From Syntrophaceae bacterium (GTDB taxonomy: Bacteria > Desulfobacterota > BSN033 > UBA1163): 63,877 bases of DNA. Below, piece by piece: positions 54,244 to 62,837 of this stretch. The stretch's first letter is position 1, and each line of letters starts with the position of its first letter. Position numbers and translations under genes: made by a program. The notes under the pieces are model-generated. The model did no database searches, had not been told where the DNA came from, and saw only the letters and a program-made list of their open reading frames with translations. The stretch is from NCBI GenBank assembly GCA_013388635.1, contig JACAEX010000022.1:1-63877 (forward strand), given 5' to 3'.

Positions 54244-55065
54244 ATGGAAAATCTCGGTTTCTTAGGTAAAGTAATCATAAGAAGCAATATTGAGGTTAAG
54301 ACTGGCATGCGCATCGGTGGTAGCATGGGTGGACTTAAAATCGGTGGTGTTGACCTAAATGTAATAACAGACCCAGCGGGCAAGCCTTATATTCCTGGCT
54401 CATCGCTAAAGGGTAAGATGAGGTCACTGATTGAAAGGGTAGAGGCGTCTGGAAATTCAGCTTTTTGGAATAAAAAGGACAAAGATGGGAATGTAGTTGG
54501 CCACCAATGTGAAACTGATAATGATTATAAGAATTGCTCCGTGTGCAGAATATGGGGAATATTAGGTGATGCAAGATTTAGAGAACCAACTCTTACCCGT
54601 ATTACTGTCTGTGATGCCTACCTCGTTGAATCAAGCATCACGGAGGAAATGAAAGAGAATTTAGAATTAAAGTGGACAGAGGTTAAATTTGAGACCGCCA
54701 TTAATAGAATAACAGGAACCGCTCTTGGTGGTAGCCTCAGACAGGCTGAAAGGGTTCCTGCGGGTGCAAAATTTGAAGATGATGGAGGACTCATTCTATT
54801 TAATGTCTTTGTTGAACCCGATAAAGATTTGCTTAAAAAGGTATTTGTCGCGATGGAGCTTCTCGAGCATGACTACCTCGGAGGAATGGGTTCAAGAGGG
54901 TATGGCAGAATATCTTTTCAAAATATAGAGGTTTATTGGAATAAAAGAGACGATTATGAAAGAGGGAATATTGACTTAGACCCAAAGAGAAAAATTAATG
55001 ATATCTTGGATACTCCATCAAAACTTGTCGCAAACTTTGAAACACTCAAGAGCAAGCTTGTTTAG
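54244..55065 (+). CDS. csm3: Csm3, backbone subunit and target RNA ribonuclease
   Basis: This RAMP protein of about 273 residues forms the backbone of the complex and cuts target RNA at 6-nt intervals. The catalytic aspartate is D37 in GGVDLNVI, and the RAMP signature YIPGSSLKGKMRSLIE follows. The glycine-rich end (LLEHDYLGGMGSRGYGRI) is intact. The ATG at 54244 with AAGGAGG upstream is chosen, 10 nt after csm2. Confidence 0.93.
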   Translation: MENLGFLGKVIIRSNIEVKTGMRIGGSMGGLKIGGVDLNVITDPAGKPYIPGSSLKGKMRSLIERVEASGNSAFWNKKDKDGNVVGHQCETDNDYKNCSVCRIWGILGDARFREPTLTRITVCDAYLVESSITEEMKENLELKWTEVKFETAINRITGTALGGSLRQAERVPAGAKFEDDGGLILFNVFVEPDKDLLKKVFVAMELLEHDYLGGMGSRGYGRISFQNIEVYWNKRDDYERGNIDLDPKRKINDILDTPSKLVANFETLKSKLV

Positions 55066-55074
55066 GGGTTAATT

Positions 55075-56025
55075 ATGATATTCACTGTTATAAAATTGCG
55101 GCCTAGAGGACCTTTCCACATAGGTGAAAGGGAAGACTGGAAAGAGGGAAGTAAAACCTATATTCCGTCTGATACTATCTTTTCAGCCTTGTGTCATTCT
55201 TATCTGCTGCTGTATGGAGAAGTAGATAGCCTATTAAAAGGGTTCATAGATGGCAATCCGCCCTTCATTATCAGTTCTGCCTTTCCCTACTGGCAGCAGA
55301 GCTATTTCTTCCCTGTTCCTAAAAATCAAATTCCAAGTGACAAAGAGTTAAAAAAGATACAGTTTATAGAATTGATTGGTTTGCGGAGATTACTTTGTGG
55401 AGAAAGGCTTGATGATATTAAAGGAGAGATAAAAACTATCCCCTATTTTGACCATGGGGGATTGATATTTCCATGGAAGATGGAGAATGTCCCCCGCGTT
55501 GGCCTAAGCAGGTGGACAAATCATCCGGGGGAGAATTTCTTTCATTTTGGCCAGGTGACCTATCAGGGTGACGCCGGATTGTTCTTGTTGATAGATTTTA
55601 AGAATAATAGTCTTGATGAGAAACTCCTTGCAGCGTTTAATCTTTTGGCCCAAGAGGGCGTTGGAGGAAATAGAACTAATGGTAGAGGATTATTCTACAA
55701 ACCTGAGGTTTCAGAGATTAGGATTGATACGGCAGAATATGATGGAGTATATTCTATTTCTATGTATTATCCCTCAATACCGGAGATTCCGGGTATAGCA
55801 AAAGCATTCTACGAACTTGGGGATCGAAAAGGCTATATCTACTCTCCATCGGGACAATCGCTAAGAAGACGCTCGATCAGAATGTTTATAGAAGGGTCCG
55901 TTTTCCCTAATGATAAAAAAAGAGTTGGGACCATCGTGGATGTTACACCTGATGCATTCAATGCACATAGAGTGTACCGGTATGGATATATGTTTCCTAT
56001 ACCATGCAGATTGGAGGTAATATGA
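55075..56025 (+). CDS. csm4: Csm4, RAMP subunit at the crRNA 5' end
   Basis: This 316-residue RAMP protein begins FTVIKLRPRGPFHIGERE, with YIPSDTIFSALCHSYLLLYG as the first Csm4 block and LLAQEGVGGNRTNGRG as the glycine-rich loop. Csm4 contacts Cas10 and the 5' tag of crRNA. It overlaps the csm5 start (ATGA). Confidence 0.9.
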   Translation: MIFTVIKLRPRGPFHIGEREDWKEGSKTYIPSDTIFSALCHSYLLLYGEVDSLLKGFIDGNPPFIISSAFPYWQQSYFFPVPKNQIPSDKELKKIQFIELIGLRRLLCGERLDDIKGEIKTIPYFDHGGLIFPWKMENVPRVGLSRWTNHPGENFFHFGQVTYQGDAGLFLLIDFKNNSLDEKLLAAFNLLAQEGVGGNRTNGRGLFYKPEVSEIRIDTAEYDGVYSISMYYPSIPEIPGIAKAFYELGDRKGYIYSPSGQSLRRRSIRMFIEGSVFPNDKKRVGTIVDVTPDAFNAHRVYRYGYMFPIPCRLEVI

Positions 56026-56969
56026 AAATAAAAATTGAGATTCTAACCCCATTGCATATTGGCTCAGGAGAAGACATTAGCCCTTCAGAATACCTTGTCG
56101 ATACGAATTTGGACATTTTCAGCCGTCTCAATATGGATGCCCTTTTCCATGATCTCTCATTCAAAAAATACATGGATCGATTCATATCCGAGGCATGCAG
56201 GCAGAGATATATCGGCTCTATTATTGACCATTCTCTATTGAAAAAGTATCCTCTTTATTCAATCCCTATAAGCGGTGAGGCAAAATCTTATATAGCAAAC
56301 AATCAAACTAATGTAAGAGCTCTTATTAAGACTGGAGGTCGGGTCTTTATCCCAGGAAGTTCTATAAAAGGCTCCATTCTTTCAGCACTGATGTGGCATG
56401 TTCTAAAAAATAATTATGGAGTAAGTAGGACAAAAATCCATGAACTCATAACCAAGCGGCCTCAAAATAGAAGGGAAGAGGGAGAAGCTTACAACGAGCT
56501 CTTAAAACTTTCCTTATCACTCATCTCACCCGACTCAAAAAAAGGAAGATTCAGCCAGTGGGTAAACCTTTCTGACAGTACTTGCAACCCTCCTCAGGAA
56601 TCAATTGAGATTTACCTTTCAAGAGTTAAAGGTGCAAGGTGGGGAGGTGAACTTCCTATCCTTTTTGAAGGCATAAAAAAGGGTCAGACATTTGAGACAG
56701 AATTATCAATAGTAGGTTCTAAGTTTAGTGAGAAAGAGATATTAGAAACTGTACATGATTTTTACCTAAAGGTAGCAGATTATGACGAGGTTAATGTGGA
56801 CAAACAACCTTATCTTCTCAGGCTCGGACAGGGATCAACAGTTTATGCCACTTCTTTGTTGATCCTCGCTAGAGATCTCGGCATAAAAGATTACAGAGTT
56901 AGCCCTCCAAGAACAAGGAAAAGAATCGATGATAAGATCCCTATGGGATTTGTCAGGTTAACTTTATAG
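56022..56969 (+). CDS. csm5: Csm5, RAMP subunit at the crRNA 3' end
   Basis: The protein of about 315 residues begins MKIKIEILTPLHIGSGEDIS, with the RAMP motif VFIPGSSIKGSILSALMW and the end IPMGFVRLTL typical of Csm5. It caps the backbone and helps crRNA maturation. Start at 56022 (GGAGGTAAT upstream) overlaps the csm4 stop. The gap to the next gene (56970-57188) has AT-rich sequence without a gene. Confidence 0.9.
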   Translation: MKIKIEILTPLHIGSGEDISPSEYLVDTNLDIFSRLNMDALFHDLSFKKYMDRFISEACRQRYIGSIIDHSLLKKYPLYSIPISGEAKSYIANNQTNVRALIKTGGRVFIPGSSIKGSILSALMWHVLKNNYGVSRTKIHELITKRPQNRREEGEAYNELLKLSLSLISPDSKKGRFSQWVNLSDSTCNPPQESIEIYLSRVKGARWGGELPILFEGIKKGQTFETELSIVGSKFSEKEILETVHDFYLKVADYDEVNVDKQPYLLRLGQGSTVYATSLLILARDLGIKDYRVSPPRTRKRIDDKIPMGFVRLTL

Positions 56970-57188
56970 AACTTGCCGAATTAGGGAGTGGTTAGTTTAA
57001 ATTAAAGAATCTATAACTATCGAAGAGGTATTTGAATTTTGAATGTTGTGGATCGAAAATCGAAATGATTAAGTGGATTTCATTGAAAAAATGAGCCTTT
57101 TTATTTTGATAGAAGTCAGTCAAGAAGGTCGAGTGACGATCCAGATTTTTTCGTTAATTAGGGGGCTAGTTATCAATCTGATAAACCA

Positions 57189-57392
57189 ATGACGATGCGG
57201 CGGTCCATGGAGCTGGAGTGTCCTAAATGCAATACGAAGCAGAACGTCCTCCTTTACGACAGTATCAATGTTTCTTTGGATCCCAACCTGAAAGAAAGAC
57301 TGTTCAAAGGGGAGATCAATGTGTCTCAGTGTGAAAAGTGTGATCAGAAGATTTTCCTACCGATTCATTATTTTTCGGGAAAAACTCCATGA
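57189..57392 (+). CDS. CpXC-domain-like zinc protein
   Basis: The protein of up to 67 residues has two cysteine pairs, CPKC near residue 10 and CEKC near residue 48, with the central NVSLDPNLKERLFKGEIN stretch of CpXC-type zinc ribbons. There is no strong ribosome site; the ATG at 57207 could be the start instead. Its position between csm5 and the toxin-antitoxin pair does not show a function. The 190 bp after it hold no gene. Confidence 0.55.
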   Translation: MTMRRSMELECPKCNTKQNVLLYDSINVSLDPNLKERLFKGEINVSQCEKCDQKIFLPIHYFSGKTP

Positions 57393-57583
57393 ATTGTGGA
57401 GGGAAGCGAGCTGACCGGAAAAAAGTTTATGCAAATGAGGTAGTGGGGTTTGTTAATGATCGATAGGGGTTTTGACGAGTTAGTGGATGTTTCAGCACCA
57501 AGTGGCATTAGGATTTGAGGATTTCTGTTTGAGTTGCCTTTTCTTTATATAATTTCAGGTTGGGGGGTTGGGAAAAGTGGCTG

Positions 57584-58042
57584 TCAAGTGTGAAGATCGA
57601 GAGGAATCCGGTCGAGGATTATGACGTTGATATCGTGGATGGAGGAAAGATTTTCGTCGTTAGTCAAGAAGAAGCTTGAACCTGAAATGAGGGCGGTAGC
57701 CAATTGCAAAGCATCTGGAGTTTTCAGGTTTCGATTGGCCCTCAGCAGGGCAGCCCTCTCAGCTATATCATCTGTAACAGGAATTACGGAGAGGTGGGGA
57801 AAGTTTCGAAATAGTGCCATATATTGAGCAGCAAGGGTGAAGTTTTTCAGTCGGTATGGCTGAATCAAGCATTCGGTAATTGTCACCGTGCTGGTTACAG
57901 CCTCCATTTCCCCTTTTTCAAGGGCTGAGAAAAAGGGCCTGAGAAAGGGAAGATGAGCGGGGTCCTCCTCAAAGGCATAAATAAAGATCATGGTGTCGAT
58001 GGCAATCTTCTGACCTTTAAGACGCCTAAGAAAGGGGATCAT
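57584..58042 (-). CDS. PIN-domain toxin (VapC-like)
   Basis: The 152-residue protein has the four PIN acidic positions: IAIDTMIFIYAFEE, a TITECLIQP glutamate, KTPDALQLATAL and FFLTNDENL. PIN toxins cleave tRNA or rRNA. It starts with an ATG overlapping the antitoxin stop (ATGA at 58042), so the two are coupled. It runs opposite to the surrounding cas genes. Confidence 0.88.
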   Translation of the reverse strand: MIPFLRRLKGQKIAIDTMIFIYAFEEDPAHLPFLRPFFSALEKGEMEAVTSTVTITECLIQPYRLKNFTLAAQYMALFRNFPHLSVIPVTDDIAERAALLRANRNLKTPDALQLATALISGSSFFLTNDENLSSIHDINVIILDRIPLDLHT

Positions 58043-58275
58043 TTCCAATTGGCCCGCTCTTTTTTTATATACGATTTGGGATTGATACCTCTCCAGGCAT
58101 CTTTTCCCAGTCCAAACATGAATTCAGTAAAAGATTTCATATGGGGAAGAATGATGATTGCCCCATTGATCTCTTCCACAAGGACTTCCTCCTTGGGGAG
58201 AAGGGGAATTTTATTCCGGATGGATTGGGGAATCACCACCTGATACTTGGGGCCGACTTTGACTTTAACCCCCAT
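58039..58275 (-). CDS. AbrB/MazE-type antitoxin
   Basis: The 78-residue protein has a swapped-hairpin AbrB domain at its N-terminus (VGPKYQVVIPQSIRNKIPLL), and its tail probably wraps the PIN toxin. AAGGAGG precedes the ATG, behind a perfect consensus promoter. Repeated GTTATAC motifs around the promoter suggest autoregulation. Confidence 0.88.
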   Translation of the reverse strand: MGVKVKVGPKYQVVIPQSIRNKIPLLPKEEVLVEEINGAIIILPHMKSFTEFMFGLGKDAWRGINPKSYIKKERANWK

Positions 58276-58293
58276 AACACCTCCTTAGGATGA

Positions 58294-58332
58294 GTTATAC
58301 AATATTATAGTATCGTTATACGGGCTTGTCAA
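58294..58332 (-). promoter_or_regulatory. Consensus promoter and operator of the toxin-antitoxin pair
   Basis: On the minus strand TTGACA (58332-58327), 17 bp, TATAAT (58309-58304), a perfect match to the sigma-70 consensus. On the plus strand GTTATAC occurs at 58294 and 58315, 21 bp apart (two turns), flanking the -10 box. An AbrB-type antitoxin bound there would block transcription. Confidence 0.75.
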
Positions 58333-58425
58333 CGGAAATCCTTGGCATTTTTCAAAAGTTGGTTTTTGTAGTTATAAAAGTTTTTGCAACTTATGATACC
58401 TTAATAATTTTCTTCGGAGGGCCAA

Positions 58426-59667
58426 ATGATCAAAAAATTTAAGGCCATGATTATTTCGGTTGGTGGAACTTCTGCTCCTGTGATTCATTCCCTGAATAGT
58501 TCAAAGCCCGAATATGTTTGTTTCTTTGTTTCCAGAGAATCAAAAAAGATGCTCGAACAAGAGGTTCTACCCTGTCTTCTATTCAAACCCATCTTTTCTG
58601 ATTTAATCATTACTCAGAACGCGGAATTGCTTACGGATTGCTATTCGGTCCTTAAAAAGAACCTACCCAATATCCTCGAAAAGTGGGAGGTTGTTCCCTC
58701 AGAGGTCTGTGTGGATTACACAGGCGGAACAAAGACGATGTCCGTCGCCCTCGCCCTGGCGACGATAGATAACTCTTGTTGTTATAGCTATGTAGGAGGA
58801 GATGAACGTTCCAAAGGGGGAGTTGGGGTTGTCGTGAATGGCAAAGAAAAGATGTGGTTTCTCGAAAATCCGTGGGATGAAATAGCGTACTCTTCCCAAA
58901 AAGAGGCGTCAATTCTCTTCAACAAGGCGAGATATGCTTCAGCCGCTGAAGTGCTTGAGAAGTGTTTGGATAGGATCGGGAAAGAGAAAAAACCCTTTTT
59001 TAAAGCACTGGTGGAGATGGTAGAGGGTTATGAGTTATGGGACTGTTTTAAACATAAGGACGCGAGAGTGAAACTTTACAGATGTAAAGATACGATTTCA
59101 ACCTATGCCTTTGGTTCAGATAAGAAGGAGATCAAAGGTCTATCCAAAAAAATTGACGAGAATCTGAACTTTTTAGATCATCTTCAAGGGTCTCCAAAAT
59201 TTTATTTTTTTGACCTTCTTGCCAATGCCAAGAGAAGAGCAGAACTCGAGAGGAAATTCGATGATGCAGTGGCAAGGCTCTATCGTGCAATAGAGGTTCT
59301 GGCCCAAGGAGAATTGAAAGAAGAATTTGAAATTAATACATCTGATGTAAAAGCCGATAAGATTCCTGAAGAACTAAGGGATGAGTTTATTGTTAAATAC
59401 AGGGATGATAGAGATCAGAAGATAAAGCTCCCACTCTTTGCATCATACCAGCTCCTTAACGAATTAGGAGACTCATTAGCACAAGAATTTTTCAAATACT
59501 ACGAAAAGGAGATAAGGCCGATCCTCAATATAAGAAATCAATCCATTTTGGCTCATGGATTTAATGCTGTAAGTGAAGATTCGTTTCAGAAGTTATTACT
59601 GTCCGTAATGAAATTTTCTGGAACAAAAGAAGAAGATATCCCAGAGTTTCCTGTTTTAAACATATGA
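58426..59667 (+). CDS. CARF-HEPN ribonuclease, TIGR02710-like CRISPR effector
   Basis: The 413-residue protein has an N-terminal CARF-type domain: IISVGGTSAPVIHSL and VDYTGGTKTMSVALALAT (residues 97-113). The C-terminal helical region carries the HEPN motif R370-x6-H377 (RNQSILAH). This organisation matches the TIGR02710 Csm6-like family, in which cyclic oligoadenylate made by Cas10 switches on a non-specific RNase. It is separated from the csm genes by the toxin-antitoxin insert and is coupled to the next gene by an ATGA overlap. Confidence 0.85.
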   Translation: MIKKFKAMIISVGGTSAPVIHSLNSSKPEYVCFFVSRESKKMLEQEVLPCLLFKPIFSDLIITQNAELLTDCYSVLKKNLPNILEKWEVVPSEVCVDYTGGTKTMSVALALATIDNSCCYSYVGGDERSKGGVGVVVNGKEKMWFLENPWDEIAYSSQKEASILFNKARYASAAEVLEKCLDRIGKEKKPFFKALVEMVEGYELWDCFKHKDARVKLYRCKDTISTYAFGSDKKEIKGLSKKIDENLNFLDHLQGSPKFYFFDLLANAKRRAELERKFDDAVARLYRAIEVLAQGELKEEFEINTSDVKADKIPEELRDEFIVKYRDDRDQKIKLPLFASYQLLNELGDSLAQEFFKYYEKEIRPILNIRNQSILAHGFNAVSEDSFQKLLLSVMKFSGTKEEDIPEFPVLNI

Positions 59668-59687
59668 ACCTAAAACATATGAACCTA
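59658..59687 (+). repeat. 15-bp tandem duplication at the CARF/CAPP junction
   Basis: AAACATATGAACCTA is present twice without a gap. The first copy holds the CARF gene stop and the first CAPP ATG; the second copy holds another ATG five codons later, in the same frame. Five residues (NLKHM) are added to CAPP without changing frame. Confidence 0.8.
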
Positions 59688-61355
59688 ATAGACCTCGAAT
59701 CCCAAATCCGATCTGACCCCTTCAACCCCCTCCTCCATATCGCCCTGGCAAAGGCATATCTGGAGGGAGGTGATGAGGAGCGGGCTCGGAAGATCGTTGC
59801 CATTAAAAGGAGGCTTCCTTCCAAAGACTCAAAGGTTCATTTCGAATGGGGCCGCCTTTGTGAAGAGTTGGGGATGTCCCGTCAGGCAAGAGAATCTTAC
59901 GAAGAGGCGATCGCGCTCGATCCTGACAACCCAGATAATCATTTCCGTCTCGCCCTTCTCTGTCAAGAAAAGGGGGCCTGGGAGCGCACCTTAAAGCACT
60001 TGCAGAAAACGGTTTCTCTTTTCCCCCAACATGCTGAAGCTAAAGAGATGCTCGCCTCTCTTTATGAGGAGATAGGGTTGAAGGGGTCAGCCTTAGCCGT
60101 TCATGAGAAGAAAAGGGAAGGCGATTCGGTCTTTCATGCTTTTCCGTTCGACCTCACTGAGGATGATATAAACCTATTCCTTGATCTCTTCAAAGGGAAA
60201 GAGTTCGGTTATGCTACTTATCACCTGAGCAAGGCCGGGTTAGTCAATCATACCTTTGTGAAGGGTGTCCTTGGATTTGGTGAGGTTTACAAACATTTGA
60301 GAGGAGAGGAAACATACGGTGTCTATCCCCTGAGGGGAGACAGGACTCTAAAATTTACCTGTGTCCACGTTGCCATTCCTTGGAGAAAAGTGCTTGAGAA
60401 TATAAAGAACGAGGGATTTCTTACACTCTTAGAGCAGAAGGTTCATCAGTATGTTCGAAAGATATTGGAGAAATCACGAGAAATGGGGATCCCTGTTTAC
60501 CTTGAGGATTCTGGTGAAAGGGATCGAAGGGCCTGGTTCTTTTTCGAGGAGTTTCTTCCTGCGGAGCTGGCGGACCGGTTTCTCAATGCCATACTTGACG
60601 GAGTTCCCGCTCCTCCTTCAGATACCACATTAACTCTGCTTATGGGAGTGAAAGGGAAAGGAATCGGTCAGGAAGAGCATCCGATTATGCTCCCCCTGGG
60701 GTTCAACCGGCGGACGGCAAGAAGGTGCTTCTTCGTCAATGAATATGGGGATCCGTATGAAGACCAGCTTTTATGGATAAAGAAAATACGGCTAATTGGA
60801 AGAGCTGAGGCTCAGGGTTTCTGCCTCAGTGCCGGAAGACGAAAATATAGACGGGTTCAGATAGAATTCGATCCCTTAAAGAGGCTTATAAAGAGCTGTC
60901 CGGTGATTGACGAAATCTGCCGCAAGGCCCAATCTGGAAGAATGCTCAGCCACGAGGAAAAGTTAGTGATCTTCTTCACTCTCGGATTCTTGAAGGATAA
61001 TTTCAGATCTCTCCATCATTTTCTTGAACCCTGTCCTGACTACAGGCCCAAAAAGGTTGAGCGATTGGCGTCCCGGCTGAAGTCAAATCCGATCAGTTGT
61101 CCAAAGATCAGAGAGCTTCTGCCCGACCATACCGCTTACCTTCCCTGCAACTGTTATTTCAACATTCCGGAAGGCGGTTACCCCAACCCCCTTTTACATA
61201 TCGATCCAAGACTAGTACCTCACAGAGAAGATAGATTGTCAATGCCAGGCCACGAAGAAGTGCTAAAAGAATATCAAGATTTGAATAAGAGAATTGAAGA
61301 ACTGACGAAAAGAAGAAACGAATTGGAATCGATACTGAGAAATATTCAATTTTAA
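59664..61355 (+). CDS. TPR plus primase-polymerase (CAPP-like) CRISPR protein
   Basis: Residues 1-150 contain TPR repeats (LAKAYLEGGDEERARKIVA, HFRLALLCQEKGAWERTL). Residues 190-375 resemble the archaeo-eukaryotic primase domain of CRISPR-associated primase-polymerases: YGVYPLRGDRTLKFTCVHVA, YLEDSGERDRRAWFFFEEF, and PLGFNRRTARRCFF. The C-terminal 150 residues have a primase-large-subunit-like pattern with cysteines C412, C419, C479, C495 and C497, possibly an iron-sulfur or zinc site. The hhhDhD metal motif of active primases appears as F-TCVHV (residues 231-236), with no acidic pair, and the SxH motif lacks its histidine. So the catalytic centre looks lost. It is immediately upstream of cas1. 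Confidence 0.75.
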   Translation: MNLKHMNLIDLESQIRSDPFNPLLHIALAKAYLEGGDEERARKIVAIKRRLPSKDSKVHFEWGRLCEELGMSRQARESYEEAIALDPDNPDNHFRLALLCQEKGAWERTLKHLQKTVSLFPQHAEAKEMLASLYEEIGLKGSALAVHEKKREGDSVFHAFPFDLTEDDINLFLDLFKGKEFGYATYHLSKAGLVNHTFVKGVLGFGEVYKHLRGEETYGVYPLRGDRTLKFTCVHVAIPWRKVLENIKNEGFLTLLEQKVHQYVRKILEKSREMGIPVYLEDSGERDRRAWFFFEEFLPAELADRFLNAILDGVPAPPSDTTLTLLMGVKGKGIGQEEHPIMLPLGFNRRTARRCFFVNEYGDPYEDQLLWIKKIRLIGRAEAQGFCLSAGRRKYRRVQIEFDPLKRLIKSCPVIDEICRKAQSGRMLSHEEKLVIFFTLGFLKDNFRSLHHFLEPCPDYRPKKVERLASRLKSNPISCPKIRELLPDHTAYLPCNCYFNIPEGGYPNPLLHIDPRLVPHREDRLSMPGHEEVLKEYQDLNKRIEELTKRRNELESILRNIQF

Positions 61356-61416
61356 TTTCATCGGCTGCAGTTTTTTAAAAGTTCATCGTTCAGGATTCAT
61401 TGTTCAAGGTTAGAAA

Positions 61417-62496
61417 ATGAGCATCGTCTATTTAATGGAACAAAATGCTACTGTCTCGAAGGAGGGAGGCCGGCTCCTCGTCAAGAAGGAGGGCGTGGTT
61501 TCACACACGATTCATCTTTTTAAACTCGAGCAGATTGTCGTCTTCGGAAATATCTTTCTTAGCCCTGCTGCCATTCGTTACCTCCTCAAAGAGGGGATTG
61601 ATACAGCCTTCATGACAAGACAGGGGCGATATTTAGGGAGATTACAGAGTGCCTACGGTAAGAATATTATTTTAAGAAGAGAGCAATTCCGTAAGATGGA
61701 AGATGATCATTTCTGTCTTAAGACGGCCAAATCGATCGTTAAGGGAAAGCTCTCCAACCTGAGAACTGTGCTATTGAGGCTGAATCGGCAAAGAGAAGGT
61801 TTAGGGCTTGAGAACGAAATCCTGGCCATTCGAAATCTCATTGGAAAAGTGGATGAAGCCAATTCTCTGGAAACAGTGAGGGGCTATGAGGGAAGGGGAA
61901 GCGCCGTCTATTTTCAGGGTTTTTCGAAAGGCTTTATCCCTGAGGAATTGCAGTTTCCTGGCCGGGTCAGAAGGCCTCCGACAGATCCGATTAACGCACT
62001 GCTCAGTTTGGGATATACCCTCCTCCTGAATCAGGTAATCGCTGCAGTGAATCTGGTCGGGTTTGATCCCTATTTTGGATCTCTTCACTCAATGGATTAC
62101 GGTAGGCCTTCGCTGGCCTTAGACTTAATGGAGGAATGGAGGCCAACTATTGTGGATACACTTGTTCTAAGTGTATTTAATTTAAAAGCTTTAACTCAAT
62201 CAGATTTTGAGGTGAGAGAGGAACTAATTCAGGAAAGAAAAAACGGAGGAGAGACCGGTGAGAATAAGAATGAAATAATTCCCACCTCTCAGGAGAAATC
62301 AAAGAGTGTTGTCCTCACAGAATCCGGGTTCAGGAAATTCGTCACACAATACGAGAGAAAAATGAGTCAGAAGGTTCAATATCATTTAACAGGGGAGCAT
62401 TTTGCGTATCGGGATTGTATCCGCGAACAGGTGCGTCATTTTGCACGCTATCTGAGAGGTGAGGAAAGCGAATATCAACCCATGCCTTTAAAATAA
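61417..62496 (+). CDS. cas1: Cas1 spacer integrase
   Basis: The 359-residue protein inserts spacers at the leader end as a complex with Cas2. Metal ligands are visible: E158 (GYEGRGSA), H224 (GSLHSMDYGRPSLALDL) and E239 in the LDLMEE stretch. The N-terminal beta-domain and C-terminal helical domain have normal length, with an inserted polar segment (about residues 275-305, EERKNGGETGENKN). No reverse transcriptase domain is fused. Confidence 0.95.
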   Translation: MSIVYLMEQNATVSKEGGRLLVKKEGVVSHTIHLFKLEQIVVFGNIFLSPAAIRYLLKEGIDTAFMTRQGRYLGRLQSAYGKNIILRREQFRKMEDDHFCLKTAKSIVKGKLSNLRTVLLRLNRQREGLGLENEILAIRNLIGKVDEANSLETVRGYEGRGSAVYFQGFSKGFIPEELQFPGRVRRPPTDPINALLSLGYTLLLNQVIAAVNLVGFDPYFGSLHSMDYGRPSLALDLMEEWRPTIVDTLVLSVFNLKALTQSDFEVREELIQERKNGGETGENKNEIIPTSQEKSKSVVLTESGFRKFVTQYERKMSQKVQYHLTGEHFAYRDCIREQVRHFARYLRGEESEYQPMPLK

Positions 62497-62538
62497 GACG
62501 ATGAACATGACGAGAGAGAGTGGTAAAGGAAGACTAAA

Positions 62539-62814
62539 ATGTTTGTAATGATTTCATATGATATTGTTGATGATAAGACACGCTTACAGTTGATGAAATT
62601 TTTAAGAGATTATGGGGATCGTGTCCAGAAGAGTGTTTTTGAGTGCAATCTTAATCCAAAGACTTATCTTCAGGTAAAGGAAGGCGTAGAAAAACTTATC
62701 AATAGAAGAAAAGATAGAGTCCGGTATTATAAGATTTGTAAAGGATGCCTCGAAAAGATAGAAATCTCTGGATGGGGTGAGGTTTCTGAGGATGAGGAGT
62801 TTCATATAATATAA
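62539..62814 (+). CDS. cas2: Cas2 (first copy)
   Basis: The 91-residue protein begins MFVMISYDIVDDKTR, with the conserved SYDI aspartate, and has SVFECNL and the typical end RVRYYKICKGCLEK. AAGGAAG precedes the ATG. It would bridge two Cas1 dimers. Confidence 0.92.
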   Translation: MFVMISYDIVDDKTRLQLMKFLRDYGDRVQKSVFECNLNPKTYLQVKEGVEKLINRRKDRVRYYKICKGCLEKIEISGWGEVSEDEEFHII

Positions 62815-62837
62815 CGATGGACAATGGACGATGAACC

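Noticed and set aside
61417-62496. Reverse transcriptase fused to or next to cas1
   Set aside because: Cas1 has normal length with no RT motif (no YxDD), and the neighbouring genes are CAPP-like and cas2.
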